A stretch of 64,000 bases of DNA from Nothophaeocryptopus gaeumannii (lineage: Eukaryota > Ascomycota > Dothideomycetes > Mycosphaerellales > Mycosphaerellaceae): contig JASISA010000001.1 in assembly GCA_031771865.1 (NCBI GenBank), forward strand, positions 1,116,001 through 1,180,000, given 5' to 3'. The translations under genes were made by a program, and so were the position numbers. Of the stretch, positions 1 through 11,761 are shown one piece after another (positions within the stretch are counted from its first letter, which is position 1; the number at the start of each line of letters is the position of its first letter). The notes under the pieces are model-generated. The model saw nothing but the letters and a program-made list of their open reading frames with translations, was not told the origin of the DNA and did not search any database.

Positions 1-515
1 CTCCTCGTCGCCGGCACCATAGGCTTCACGACATGCCTCGCAAGCCCACTTCTCCAATACCGAAGACCTCTACTCCTCGATGCATCGCCATCAGCAGTGA
101 ATCCAAAAGATTGGTCATTCTCTCAATATCAACATGATGCGCAAGTACCTGTAACGAAAGGAGGGAGCTTCAATGTCCGCGCTGTGAGGCAGCTGAGTGC
201 GGGAAGCATAACAGGTACACACAACCCCAGGCTGGCATGCTAGCATGAGTAGCTGATGATGGTCGTGTGCGTATAGGTCTCGTAGCCGGCCTCGCCATGT
301 CCGTCTTCTCGAAACCACTTGTACTCCTCATAGGTCTCCTCATCGCGGGCGCGCAAACAGCCGAATCTTACGGCATCCATCTGGTACCTTACAGGAGCGT
401 GCAGAGATACGTGAAGGGCATAGATCTGAGAAGTGCGGTGCAAGATAATGTGGCGTTCAAGATTAGCTTTGGATTGATGTTCGCGCTCAGCGCATTTGCG
501 GAATTGCCCAGTTAG
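1..515 (+). CDS. FUN14-family membrane protein, 3' part
   Basis: The gene enters from the left edge, so its start is missing. The reading frame is open from base 1 to 214. An intron at 215-276 (62 bp, GTACAC to TATAG) is spliced in phase 1, and the frame then runs to the TAG at 513-515. The joined C-terminal half has the glycine-rich hydrophobic pattern GSITGLVAGLAMSVFSKP, a second hydrophobic segment and the ending DNVAFKISFGLMFALSAFAE. This resembles fungal FUN14 proteins, which are small mitochondrial outer-membrane proteins related to the mammalian mitophagy receptor FUNDC1. Visible length is about 150 residues, against roughly 190-200 for whole fungal members, so little is missing. The family call rests on remembered pattern and was not searched. 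Confidence 0.7.
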
Positions 516-1045
516 AGCTGAGGGGAAGTGGACATGTGAGTAGTCTCGACAGCGGCGGCATAGGCAAGGGCGCAGAGGAGGGAAGGCAAAGCAGACTAGA
601 GCAGACTCATCGGGAGAAACAACGAGTTTTGAAGAGTAGGGAATCAACAGCATTGGAGTTGAGCGACAGCAAAAGCTGGTGTGAAGTTCGAGGCTGCTCA
701 AGCTAGTCATACAACACCCTCAAACATCATCAGCGACGATTGGGACATCGTCTTTTGAAATAGACAGACCGTCCCCAGAAACAACAAATCCCCAACACCT
801 CGCTCAAATCGCATTCACTGCGCTCAACAGACTCTCAAGATCATGGTACAATAATATTTGCAATGCAGCAGCCGCTCCAGGTGACGATCGTGTAAAATGT
901 ATGTTGTATCAAGACAACGCTGGATTCAATTTTCGTACTCCAGCCGCAGACAATCATCGCTCTTTTGAGGCGTGTCCCATCCTTTGGATAGCTTCCGCCT
1001 ATTTTGCTCCACCTTCAGTCGTATGTGATGCTAAATTGGATTCTT
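516..1045. other. Convergent intergenic region
   Basis: This stretch lies between the convergent 3' ends of the FUN14-like gene and THO2. It should hold both 3' untranslated regions. I see no coding frame with recognisable content. Confidence 0.5.
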
Positions 1046-4000
1046 CTAACGTCCACTCCGCCTACGCTTGGCTGTTTCGGCCTGTGCGTCTTCATGTCTT
1101 CGCTTCCTGTCCATCCCTGGCGCACCGCCATCATCTCGTTGCTGTCCTCTAGGCATGACGTCTCTCCTATCATCTTCTCTTCGCGGTGCTTGTCTGAAGT
1201 CTTCAGATCGCCCGGCAGGCCCAGCAGGCGGCATTCTAACGCCTCTCCTGCCATCGTCCGGCAGTCGCTGACCTCGATCCCAGTCTCCCTGCTGCGGCGC
1301 ACCGTTGAAAGACCCTGGCCCCTCTGGTGGACGACGAGCTGCTTGCTCATCTTGGCGCGGCGCTCTTCGGTCACCGCGAGGTGTATCACGAGGTGGCTCT
1401 CGCACTCGCTCCTCTCGTCCAGGTCCTCGCCGATTCCTATCGTCAGGGCCGACGGGCGGTTGTCCAAAGCTTTGCTCGCGCATGTCAGGTCTCTCGCGGC
1501 TCGCGCGTCGACTGCTGCGTTGCCTGTCATCCTCGCGATTGTGACCGCCGCGCTCGTCGCCACGATCAGGTCTGGCCTGGAAAAGATCACCTCGGTTCGG
1601 AGCTTGATCTTCGAAAGGTGGGCGTGCTGGAGGCGGTTCCATAGACGAAGCCACCGTCGGCGTTCCTCTAGAGAGAGGAGGACCAGAGATGCTCGGCTGC
1701 CTTGCCGCTCCTCTGAAGTTGACTCCTTGACCGGCCTGAGCTCCACCGCCGTTCGCTCCCTGCAAAGTAGCGTTGATGTTAGCACGCTGGCGCTCTCCCC
1801 TCCGGCTGTCTCTGGCGGAAGCAGGCCCCGTAGGAGGAAGATTGTTTGCAGGTGCAGGCCCAGTTGGCGTACCCACGGGTGGACCGCGTGCAGAACCGCG
1901 TGGGCCAGAAGGCGTCGCTGTCGTAGGCGATGCGGCACTCCTAGGGCCACTCGGCGCTGCGAAATTGGTCTGAATGGGGGTTGGCTGACCAACATTCGCC
2001 AGTCTACTTGGGTGCACAGCTGGGCCATTTTCACTTGCCGGGGTCGATGGCGCAGAGCCTGATGCAGCAGGTCGATCTGTTTGGGGCACTGAACCACTGA
2101 GCTGACGTGGAGGTCCACGGAACGTTGCAGGAGGCTCTGCGGGCCGTGAAATGGCAGGAGAGGTGGTTGAGGGCGCAGAAGACTGTGGCGCGGTGAAGTT
2201 GCGCGTGCCTCTGCCACCAGGACCATTCTTCGGACCTGAAGGCGGCTCCGAAGGGCCATTCAGACGGCCGTAGCTCGACTCTCCCTGAGGAGCAGCGGTC
2301 TCTCGTAGTCTGCCTCGCTTCGGGCCTAATGGGGCAAGATCTTGCTGGGGCTCAGGTCGTCGCGTGGCATCTCGAGGGGCATCAGCCGGAGCTCGCTCAC
2401 TCTGTCGACTATCTGAGCGTGGCGGATAGGGCTGTGCACTACGATCGTCAGGTCGAGCGTCGCGCTCTCGACGCTGGTCTCTCTCTTGTATCCTGTCCCT
2501 TCCACCACGAGCTGCGGCTGCATTTGGCGAGTCGTTATTAATCATGGCCAAACGCGCGGGATTGACAGTAAACTGTTCTTGTGGCGGCGGCTGCGATGAC
2601 GAGGCACCGCTAGACTGCGGCCGAGAAGCATGGTGATCGGGAGTCACCACGACTGAAGACACGTGACCCATCCTTTCTGAATGCATGGGACCATCGGACA
2701 CTCGGCCTCCAAATGACTGCCTCTCTCGGGCGTCGGGAGGCTGCCGACCTTGCATTGGCGGTCCATCTCGCCGTGAAGCATGGAAATCTTCACGCCCGTA
2801 CCTGCCGTCGCGTGGCGGATCGCGTGACGGAGGCTCATAGGGTCTCTCCTCTCGATATGGTGTTCTAACAGAGCTGATAGCAGGAGGTGTCCGAGGTCTA
2901 CTACCACGATGAGCAGGAGATTGATCGCGAGAGCTGGGTCGTCCGTCACCCGGCCTGTCAAGCCTACCAAAACGCTCTTCTTTTCCGTAGCGACCACCAG
3001 CACGTGGAGGCGCAGGGGCCTGTCTAAATGCAGAGGGCTCGGGACGGGATGGAAGGTCCTGCGCAGGTCGCGCACTGTCTGGTCGTGCGGGAGAAGGTCT
3101 TGGCTCTGGTCGCGGTGGCACACTCGGGTGCGGTTGCGATCGCGGATGAGATGGCGCGGGCGTTGAAGGTTTCGCGTCAGACTTTTGGGCGTCTCGCGCG
3201 TTCGAGCGACTCGTTCGGGGCTCTGACTGCTTCGGCCCTTCCTTCTCGCTGGATGTCTTCTCCCCATTCAATTTGTCTCTTGCCATTTCTGCACCCGTTT
3301 TTACTTGCGCAGCGTGCTTTGCTGCCGCAGCTCTTTCGTCCTCAATTTCTCCGTCTTCAGGGCCACCGACAACTGATGCCTTCCTGTTGATTCCATTGGG
3401 TTTGAACTCTGGGGCAGACGGGTCAAGATTTGGCTGAGGTGTTTCAGGACGAGCGGATGACGGTCGACTGGTAGGCTTCACGCCATCTTTCGCCGGATCA
3501 GTGAGCCTGAAGGCCTGTGGCATTACCCACTGCTTCTCTCGATTCTGAATCGGACCTCTAAGAGACATGGCGGCAAGCTTTAGATCACTGCGGGGATCTT
3601 CTTCAGATAGCTTCTTGACGTGGTCCATCATGTTCTTGCCCATGAATTTGAGGGCAGGGAAGACTTGGTGGATGCCCTTGAGCACGATAATGCCATTGCG
3701 AATGTGCATGTACTCTCCGGATTCGAAGCAGGCCTGCAGAGCTCCGTTGATGAAGACGTGAAAATTGAAGAGCATCCTGCGGAAGTTCTCGAAGTCCATG
3801 ACAGTCTTTGGCTCGCCGTTCTCGTCAAAGATCTTAACAAATCCCGGAAGCTTCTTCTTTTTGCCAAAAGCTTCCTGTTCATAAGTCGTTTTGTCCGCAT
3901 GCCATCGATGCAGCAGCTTGAGTATTTCCAGAAGGAAACGAGCGAAGTGTTGAGCCTCGTTTGCAGTGCACTGGAAAATGAGCGCCGTGAGTTGTTGCTT

Positions 4001-7000
4001 TTTGAACAGCTGGTTAAGCAAGTGCATCAAGCTGAACCCAGGGGTGCCGTTAGCGTGCATAACTTTGAGCATCTCAAAGGCGAAGTGTGAATCAACAGCC
4101 GAAAGCATGGACCGTGGAACGAAGCACTCCTGCAATAATGCGCGATGCTTGGCCTCCGTCTCAGCCTTGATTTGTTTCAAGTCTGTTGTTTCGGACTTTG
4201 GGAACCAGAACATGTTCTCGCCAGCCACAACGCGACCACCAGTTCTGGTCCCATTGATTCGGTTCCGGACGGTCATATACGCAGACATGTGTTGTAGAGG
4301 TTCCGACTTGAGTTTGTCGTACCATCGCTGCAGCTCTCGCTTCCTCGCATCGCGGTCCTTAGCCGCGGTGGCAGTCATGTCGGAGCGGTCAGCGGTGATC
4401 TCTTTGATTTGCGCTTCAATCCGCTGAGCCTCGCGGTGATAGCTCTCGGTAGGCACAAGAATATCTTGGTGTGCCAAAGTCCAGAAAGTGACGTAGAATG
4501 GTATGCTGATGCGAGTGGCGAGCTCGGGTAAGGCGTCCGTCAATTGCTCGATGACAGGCTCGAGAACAGGATGCCAAGGGCTGGAAGCTAGGGCCTGTGC
4601 AGCCACCGCAGCTTCGTTGTCTTCGAGCAACTCACCCTCGTTCGCGGCAGATCCATTGGCACCGACCTCGCCTGTCGTCTCAGCCTCGGTCTTGACCATA
4701 GCATCTTTCATCACTGTGTCGCCGACCTTTTTCTCGTTAAGCTCCTCTCCTTTCTTTGTCGAGTCGTGATCACTCATGCGACTGCGAATGGCCGAGCGTC
4801 GGACCGTTAAGGCGACCCCTGGCTCAACTCCGAAATCTTTAACGAGCTCGGCGATATCTGGAATCGCGTGCTCAAGTTCGTCAGCGATTAGGTTCGTTTT
4901 GAGGACCTCGACAAACTGAGCAAAAACTGCAGAGATCTTGTCCAAATTGTTGCCAATGACTTTGAGTGGTGCGGATTTCAAGTCTTGCTGATGAGCATAC
5001 ATTTGTCGCTCTTGAGCAATAGCGACCAGTATTTGACCAGTGAGCCCGTGCTCCCCAAGAGCTTGCAAGAGTCGTTTGGCAGATGATTTCTTGGCGTGCC
5101 GTGTGTCAGATAGTTGTTGCATGATGTGGCTCTGCAGTGCTTCGCCACCTGCCATGGCAACGACCTGGGCATCGTTGAACTCGACATCCGAGCGGATACC
5201 AGCCATTTCAACCAGCATTTGCTCAAACATCTCCAGATCCGTTGTGTTTCCGACCCTCAACTCCGCGGTTAGATACTGTAGAATTGGCACAGGGTTGAGG
5301 TGCGAGTACTTGGCGAATAGCGTTGCAACAAAATGAGCCAGGGCCTGAAGCCAAGAGCTGGTAAGCATTCCGTCTGCCTGCATTCGTCCACGACCACCGC
5401 CACCAAGAGAATTGACAAGAGCCCAGTTGAGGACATCCCAAGCCAGCGGTGAGAAGAATCGTGTACACTCCACCAGGCTTGGAATCATGTTGCTATACGC
5501 TTCCAGTTGATTGATCATCTCCAGCATCAGAACGCCAGGCGATGCGAGTGCAACTTTCGAGAGCGCTCTACTTTGCTTCTTTGTGGTATCGTTCGACACG
5601 CGACGAAGTACATCGCGAACTTCTGACTTATTTCGTGCGAATGCGACCCGGACGTCCGGGAGCCTGGACGTGCTCCCCAGGAACCACTCAGCGTAGACAT
5701 TGTACCGCGTCGCCGTAGGATAAATCTTCAGCAGATCGAAGAATTTCTGCGAAAGCAAGGGGTTGTGTTTACCGCAGCTGAGCGCTGGAGCGAGAAGACG
5801 CCGGATCATTTGGAGCCATCTGGATCGGTTTGTGTCGGACTGATCTTCCGCGAGGCTGTACTCAGCGAGCCGCAAGATAGTGCCAAAGAGCTCAACGTCC
5901 TGACCGATCTTTGGCCCGAGGAGTCCCATAAATGTATCGCAAAGTGTGAATACGTCTTCCAGTGTTTGGCAAACGGGTACGTTGTCACTCCAGTCCAGAT
6001 AATAATGCCTGTACTCCAAGCCGTCTTTGTCATAGCTGTCGTTGTGGAGCCATCGGGTGACCTTCCTTGGCAGTTTTGAAGTAAACAGAAGTGTGCCGTC
6101 CGGGCGTGCAGTCGTATCCACGAGCTGCTCCTTGCTTGCCTGCGGTCCTTCTTCGCTGATCAGAGGCTTCAAAGAATCGCTGATCTTACCCAGCATGTGG
6201 CGGGCGATCCTGTGGAGGAACGGAGGTAAAGTCACATCAACTTCCGCTAGCCACGGGAAACGGCCAAGTATGAAGAGAGCCTCAGGCAAGGCACCAATGA
6301 GAAGGAGTGCTTTTAACAAAAGCAGCTTCTGATTTGCGGGAGGGGGCAGCTCATGCTTTCCATCATCTTTCTTGTCTTGGGACGGTGTGGCAGCACCGCT
6401 CTTCTCCTTGTCAGCGCGGCTCCGTGTTGGAGGTCCCTCGTCGGGCAATGCGCCAGCCATAAGTAGAGCGTTCATACCGCCGCCTGGGCGTTCTTTGGTC
6501 TCCTTTTCAGCTTTCTCCTTCTCCAAACGCGCCTTCCATTCGGGCATCTCGGAGTCCGAAGGATGGAGGTGAGGATATAGATGGCGCAGTGAAACGAAGC
6601 CAATCTTGATGAGGAGAGCGGCCAGAAAGACGAGGTTCTCCGGCAGAACGTCCTTGTCATCGCGAGCGTCAGAGGCATAGAAGCGGAGCTTGAACCCTAG
6701 AAGCTGAGCTGCATCGTAATTGCCAGAGGGCGGGAGGCATCGAGTCTCTCGCATGTATTTCCGGTCCTCGTTGACGCGTTGGCGCTTGTTCGGGTTTGAC
6801 TCCTTTCCTCGCGAATCCAGTTCTGGTTGCGCTTCGGTCTGGAGGAGTGGAAGGATTGACTCATAGTCTACTATCTTCCGGGCGCCGAGCTCGAAGAAGG
6901 CCTTGACGCCAGACTGGCGTGCTTGATCCCAGAAGCGTACGTCGCGTGCTTCTTTGAGCACAGACAATTGTTGCTTCTCTTCCTCTGTTGCAGTAGAGCG

Positions 7001-8195
7001 ACCGGACCCCGGCAAGGCCCAATCTGGAACAGTGCTGAAACCTTGGTCCTCCCACCTCACGTTGTCAAGCAACTCGTTGTTGGGCCACCACGAGCTGGCG
7101 CGATAGAATTTCATGAAGAATGGATACGCCCTGACGAGAAGGTTGGCACTGACATCCAGGGTGATGTCGAGAACGCGGCCTACGTCGAGATCAAAGGCTC
7201 CCACTAGAGCTTTCACACGCTGAAAAGCTTCTTCGGCCATGTTCTGATCCAGTGTATGTCTTAAGCTCGCTTCCTGGGCAGTATTAAAGTAATCCGTAAT
7301 CAACTTCGCGTAGCCTTCGCTTTCCTCGCGCATGAGGTTGAAGTTCGCTTGGCGGTAAAGGGCGTTAGTAGTCTTCCGAGTACGCATCTTGTCGAATGTA
7401 CTCCGTACAAGTCCAATATCCTGCAGGAGAGGGATGTCGAGCTCCTGCCTCATGACCTGTTGATCGACTCCAGTGGCTGCCACTAAAGTCTTCAACGAGC
7501 TGCCCTTGTAGTTTGCCTCGTAGAGGAATGATAAGGTGTTCAAGAATAGAAATTCAACATCGAGGCCGTCGCTCTCCTTCCTCGTGGAAATCATGTTCCT
7601 AATTGCATGGCCGGCTTGCTGTCCGGTCAATCTTCCATCCAGGGCCGACCGTATGATCTCTTGGAGTAGATCGCTGACCTGAAGGTCATCGTAGGTTGCA
7701 GCAGCATCGAGTACCGTTTGTTGCCCGGACTGCGTCCAGTTCGCCGCAATATCGTCCGTTATAAAGGCGTACCGATAAGGCGGTCGCTGGTCCGGGGGCG
7801 CGTCTTTCATGGAAGCCTCTCCGGATCCGTTGGCATTCGGGGTGGACTCCGGAGCGGGTGTTGCAGCAGCACTGGAAGCTGGCCTGTTATGGGTCCTGGT
7901 TAGCTTGCGGTCTATATCATGGCCGCGCGCGTGTCGGTCGTGTTCGGACTATGCTCTTGACTAACGCTTCAGTGTGGGATGCGCCGTGGGCAGTGCCCGA
8001 GTCCCCATTTAGCGGTGTACTGGCCGCACTCTCTTCTACTACTCCGCTTCCTGCTTCTCGCGCTGATGCGTTTGCTTGCGATGTCCGCCGAGATGCCATA
8101 CGAGTCTTCTCTGGTCGATAGGGAGATGCTCTGCTGCCATCATCCTCCGACGTCTGCCGCTCAGGCCGCTTTCGCTTCCCGCTTGCTGGCGCCAT
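1046..8195 (-). CDS. THO2: THO complex subunit 2
   Basis: THO2 is the large scaffold of the nuclear THO/TREX complex, which couples transcription to mRNA export and limits R-loops. Exon 1 is 8195-7966. An intron at 7965-7884 (82 bp, GTTAGT to ACAG, with a CTAAC branch site) is spliced in phase 2. Exon 2 is 7883-1046 and ends in TAG. The product is 2355 residues. The first Met of the long open frame (base 7810) becomes residue 102, because the residues before it read in frame across the splice. The Tho2 domain is visible near residues 1200-1500, including the segment PFYVTFWTLAHQDILVP. The last 800 residues are a disordered tail rich in Arg, Pro, Gly and Ser that ends in basic KR/RR clusters, as in fungal THO2. 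The 6.8-kb exon 2 has no intron. Confidence 0.93.
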
Positions 8196-8966
8196 TGTAG
8201 AACGAGGAGCCGCCGATCACTCGTCGAGATGGTGATATAAGTTCGGTGCAAGTCGAGGTCAACATGAGGCGGCGAAAGGATGATGGAGTGGAGGAGAATG
8301 TCTTTGTTCGCGTACGGCCCGCTGCCGGCGCCGGTGACCGTTCACGAATTTCTCATTGGGCGACGCGTCTTGGTCGGCGGGACTGAAGTGCGTATGTGTG
8401 GTTGTCAAGAGGGTGATAAGGTGAGTGATGGAGTTTGCGGGTTGGAGATGTTGTCGATAGCTGTGGTCAGGAAGTTCACGTTGCTTGCTCGCCTCGAGAA
8501 GCTTTGGTGGTGGACGACGCGGGCCGTTTTTGTGGCTCGTGCGCTGCCAGCAAAGCAATTGGAAGCTTCGCTTCCTTCACGACAACTACATTCATCCCAT
8601 TTGCACCGAGGACTGGCATCCTGAAACCAGATCGCTGCCTACGAAACCCATCATGTTCTCCGCATCTGGATGCACGATACTCAACAATCGCGCGAGCATA
8701 TGCGGAAGTGCGTCGCAGGAGGCGCGCGTTGAGTGCTCAACGAGAGTTTGGGCAAGACTTGACGATGCAAACACGATGCTGCATTGGAATGGGACCGCTG
8801 AGCCGTTTTCTACTTCTTCGAGTCATTGGATTACATGGTCACATCGTGGTCGGTTACGATGCTCCCTCGGATACTGATTCTACACGTAAACGCCCAACAG
8901 GACATCTGATTCTCCTATGCCGCTATTCCGTCCAACAAGAAACACTTTCTTGACCATGTACGGAGC
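8196..8966. other. THO2 upstream region and thioredoxin-like gene 3' flank
   Basis: This region contains the 5' flank of THO2 and the 3' flank of the thioredoxin-like gene. The short open frames here overlap each other in several phases and none looks coding. Confidence 0.45.
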
Positions 8967-9380
8967 TTAAGAGAGCATACTGGCAACACCCTCCATTCCT
9001 GCTTGGTCCATGCCGATGACCTTCTTGACCTCTTGGCCCTCCTTGTATACGATGACGGAAGGTGTGGCATTTACTCCGAAGTACTCCTTCATGACAAGTC
9101 AGGACATTTGTTGGAAGTTCTGCATCATGACTGGACCGACCTTTGCTGCGGCATACTTGGAAACATCAACCTTGTAGGGGTCGGTTGTACCGCTGAACTT
9201 GACGGCGTACCTAAAAGCATGTGTCAGGTGTCGCAACAACTGCACTTCACAAACGGTATGGACCTACTCTTCTGCGATGGCCGGAACCTCACCCTCGTAT
9301 GCGTAAATGAGGACGAATTTATCCGGAGTCTGAAGCGCCTTGTCGAAATCGGCCTTGCTGCTGAGCTCAGTGTGCGCCAT
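8967..9380 (-). CDS. Thioredoxin-fold protein without CxxC
   Basis: Three exons give 100 residues: 9380-9268, 9210-9141 and 9086-8967 (stop TAA at 8969-8967). Intron 1 is 9267-9211 (57 bp, GTAGGT to TTTTAG, phase 2). Intron 2 is 9140-9087 (54 bp, GTCGGT to GAAG, phase 0, CTGAC branch site). The product has the thioredoxin layout: a first helix (SSKADFDKAL), a central strand (KFVLIYAYEG), YKVDVSKY, and then NATPSVIVYKEGQEVKKVIG with the conserved cis-proline of ATPS. Where thioredoxins have WCGPC, this protein reads YEGEVP, and the whole protein has no cysteine. It therefore cannot work as a dithiol reductase. A binding or chaperone-like role is inference. The gene is easy to miss because each exon is short. 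The second donor (GTCGGT) is not the commonest form. Confidence 0.8.
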
Positions 9381-11761
9381 TTTGGTAATGGATCTTTTGA
9401 AAGAGACTTCGAGGAAAGTGCGATGGAAGTTGAACGAGGATGAGGCTGTAAGATGCGATTTCTTGCGTGAGGGAACAAGATCTATATACCCACGCTGGCT
9501 TGACTGCTCTCCGCCATGCTGGACCCGCCTTAGCCGACTACATCGAGCGCGGACTTTAGCCTCCTAGCGGTGGAGCACCAAAAACGGCACGATCTGAACG
9601 CAGTCGGTCCAGGAGAGTAGTAACAGCTCATCTGGAGCATTCCAGACCACAGTTTTGCATATTCTAAGCGAATGGCTGCTACGATACTTGGGCTAACGCA
9701 CACAGGATGCAGGTCTATCGTGCCGTTCAACGCGTCTAGTGAAATGGCCGCACGGAAAACAGTGGTCATTCTTGTTCACCAGCGACAGAAGCAGTCGCAC
9801 CGCGAGAAAGAGGTCAACGAGAATTCTCAAGACGCAGCCACGCGCACGCGCTACGACGGACCTGCAGCATTCGCGGCAAATTTGGAGGCGTCTGCCACGA
9901 GGGGGCGGCTGTTGGACCCCACATACTCTAACCACCATGCGAACTCCACATCCTCACGGCCCAGATCTTATGCTTACTTCCTACTCCTTCCATTGATGCA
10001 AAGGCCAGTGAATGATCCGTTTTGATCATCAATGGACATTCTCATATGTCGATGCTGTCTTCTTCTCCCTGGAGGTCCCCCAAGCCTTCGGGAGTCCAAG
10101 CCAACATCGAGTATCTGGCGGTGAACACCACGCTATGGCGTCCACGGGCCAGCATGGCTTGAATGGCGCTGTCCGATCGTCGGACTTTTGCACATATCGC
10201 AGCATCCGTCGATATCTGTGATGCCCATAAACAGCAGTTGGCATGTTGCAAACGTTCATGTGGAAATCTGATGGGCGGCCTGGCGTGCCACACTCGCCTG
10301 CTCTCGATGGCGAAGTCATTAGCATTGCCGTTACGTGAGTCGACATCGCATGTGGCCGAGATTGAAGGCTACAAATGGAGCTAAGTGCCATCTCTGCGAA
10401 GTCTCAAACTGTTCAGATCTTTTTGTCATTCCGCATTTAATATGCCAATGTCCAACTCACACACTCGCAAGCGTCCAGAATACTCGAACCCGATCTGGAT
10501 AGACATTTCTCCGTCGGATGCTGCGCTGATCCGGAAGAGCAGACTATCATTGCACCGCACTGCCGCCTCCGCTCACAGCGTGAACAACTCTTGCTCTAAA
10601 AGCAAAACATCGTCGAGTTCACTCACAGAGCTCCCTGCTCAAGGCGCGGCTTCGGATCTCGTTGTCAACGCGGTTTGGCAGTCCACTGAGAAGCGAAGAT
10701 CTCACCGAGCCTGCTTATGAACGAGGATCTAGCATCTTCAATAGATCGAAGGCGTCTGAGGTGGCCTGAGTTCCTGCGCGCCAGATAATAGAGCAGTAGC
10801 TGCACGCGACCCGTTGATCATGTTGGGATCACAGCGTTGGGGGCCCATATCGCCTACAAAGATGATGTTTCCAACAGGTTGGGTCTACCGCACACCAATT
10901 GTGTTCCGGAAAGCTCGCCGATAGTGGTCTGGCAGGTATTGGATACTATGGACTTCTACTGGAAGACAAGAGACGGCAGCTTTGGACGTCGGTCGACCGA
11001 GTAAAGTCGTGACTGGTTGATGTCCATATAGAGCAGCGGTGAGGGAGAGGCAGGAGCACATTGCCATGTAACGAGTCTCTAGCATCGACAACAGCTGGGC
11101 GAGCTGGAAATGGGCACGGTTTTGCTGTTGAGATCTCTGCTCTGAGCCTTCGGTCGCATTTGAAGAATGCCTGCAGTCTCTTTCCACTGCCGCTTGTAAG
11201 ATAGACCAACTGATTCTTTCGAGAAAGATCGAATGCTACCTCCGTACGCTTGGAAAAGGAAACACGTGTCACATGATACAGAATTTCTTACGCGACGCGT
11301 TCGCCAAGTATTCTGCCTGGATCGTGAATGTGCACCTGCTCCAAGAGACGCAATCACGAGCCACGCTCGTCTTTCACTCCCTTACATGTGTTTTGTATCA
11401 AGTGCACTTGTCGTCGTCCACACTGTTGTCGAGTGCTTCTACAACAGACCTCGACATCCAATCGGCGCTGTTCCAAACATCCTCAACCCAACCTCCACAA
11501 CGCGCATCGCGTACTCGCATTGGCCAGCCTCTAAGCCGTGCTATCCCTGCGACCTGCATGCACTTCAAGATTGCCGAGAACGCGACTGTGCGCCCGCGAT
11601 CTGTAGTCGCCACTTCAACGTGAGTTCTCTTTCTGCAACACTATCTTTGTGCAAGTATTGAGATGCAGGTCTTGCGTCAATACTGCAGCACTTGTCTTGA
11701 GTGAATGAGACGGTTCACCAGCCATCGAGACACAAGCAAAAACACACTTTCATCACCGGCC
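9381..11761. other. Gene-poor interval, 2.4 kb
   Basis: No convincing gene was found. Open frames on both strands are under about 120 codons, overlap each other and have the composition of chance frames. The best is 10441-10719 on the + strand (92 codons, Ser-rich, no recognised motif). I could not join neighbouring frames into a plausible spliced gene. The interval contains the promoters of the thioredoxin-like gene and of RAD16. Confidence 0.45.

Noticed and set aside
1015..2259. 414-codon minus-strand frame within the THO2 tail, and a 352-codon + strand frame at 1004-2062
   Set aside because: Both are alternative phases of the Arg/Pro/Gly-rich low-complexity tail of THO2, where stops are rare in all frames.
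9003..9443. 146-codon + strand frame opposite the thioredoxin-like gene
   Set aside because: The minus strand has a well-supported spliced thioredoxin-fold protein. The + strand frame is its shadow.
10029..10391. 120-codon minus-strand frame in the gene-poor interval
   Set aside because: Composition is like a chance frame. It overlaps another minus-strand frame and there is no motif.
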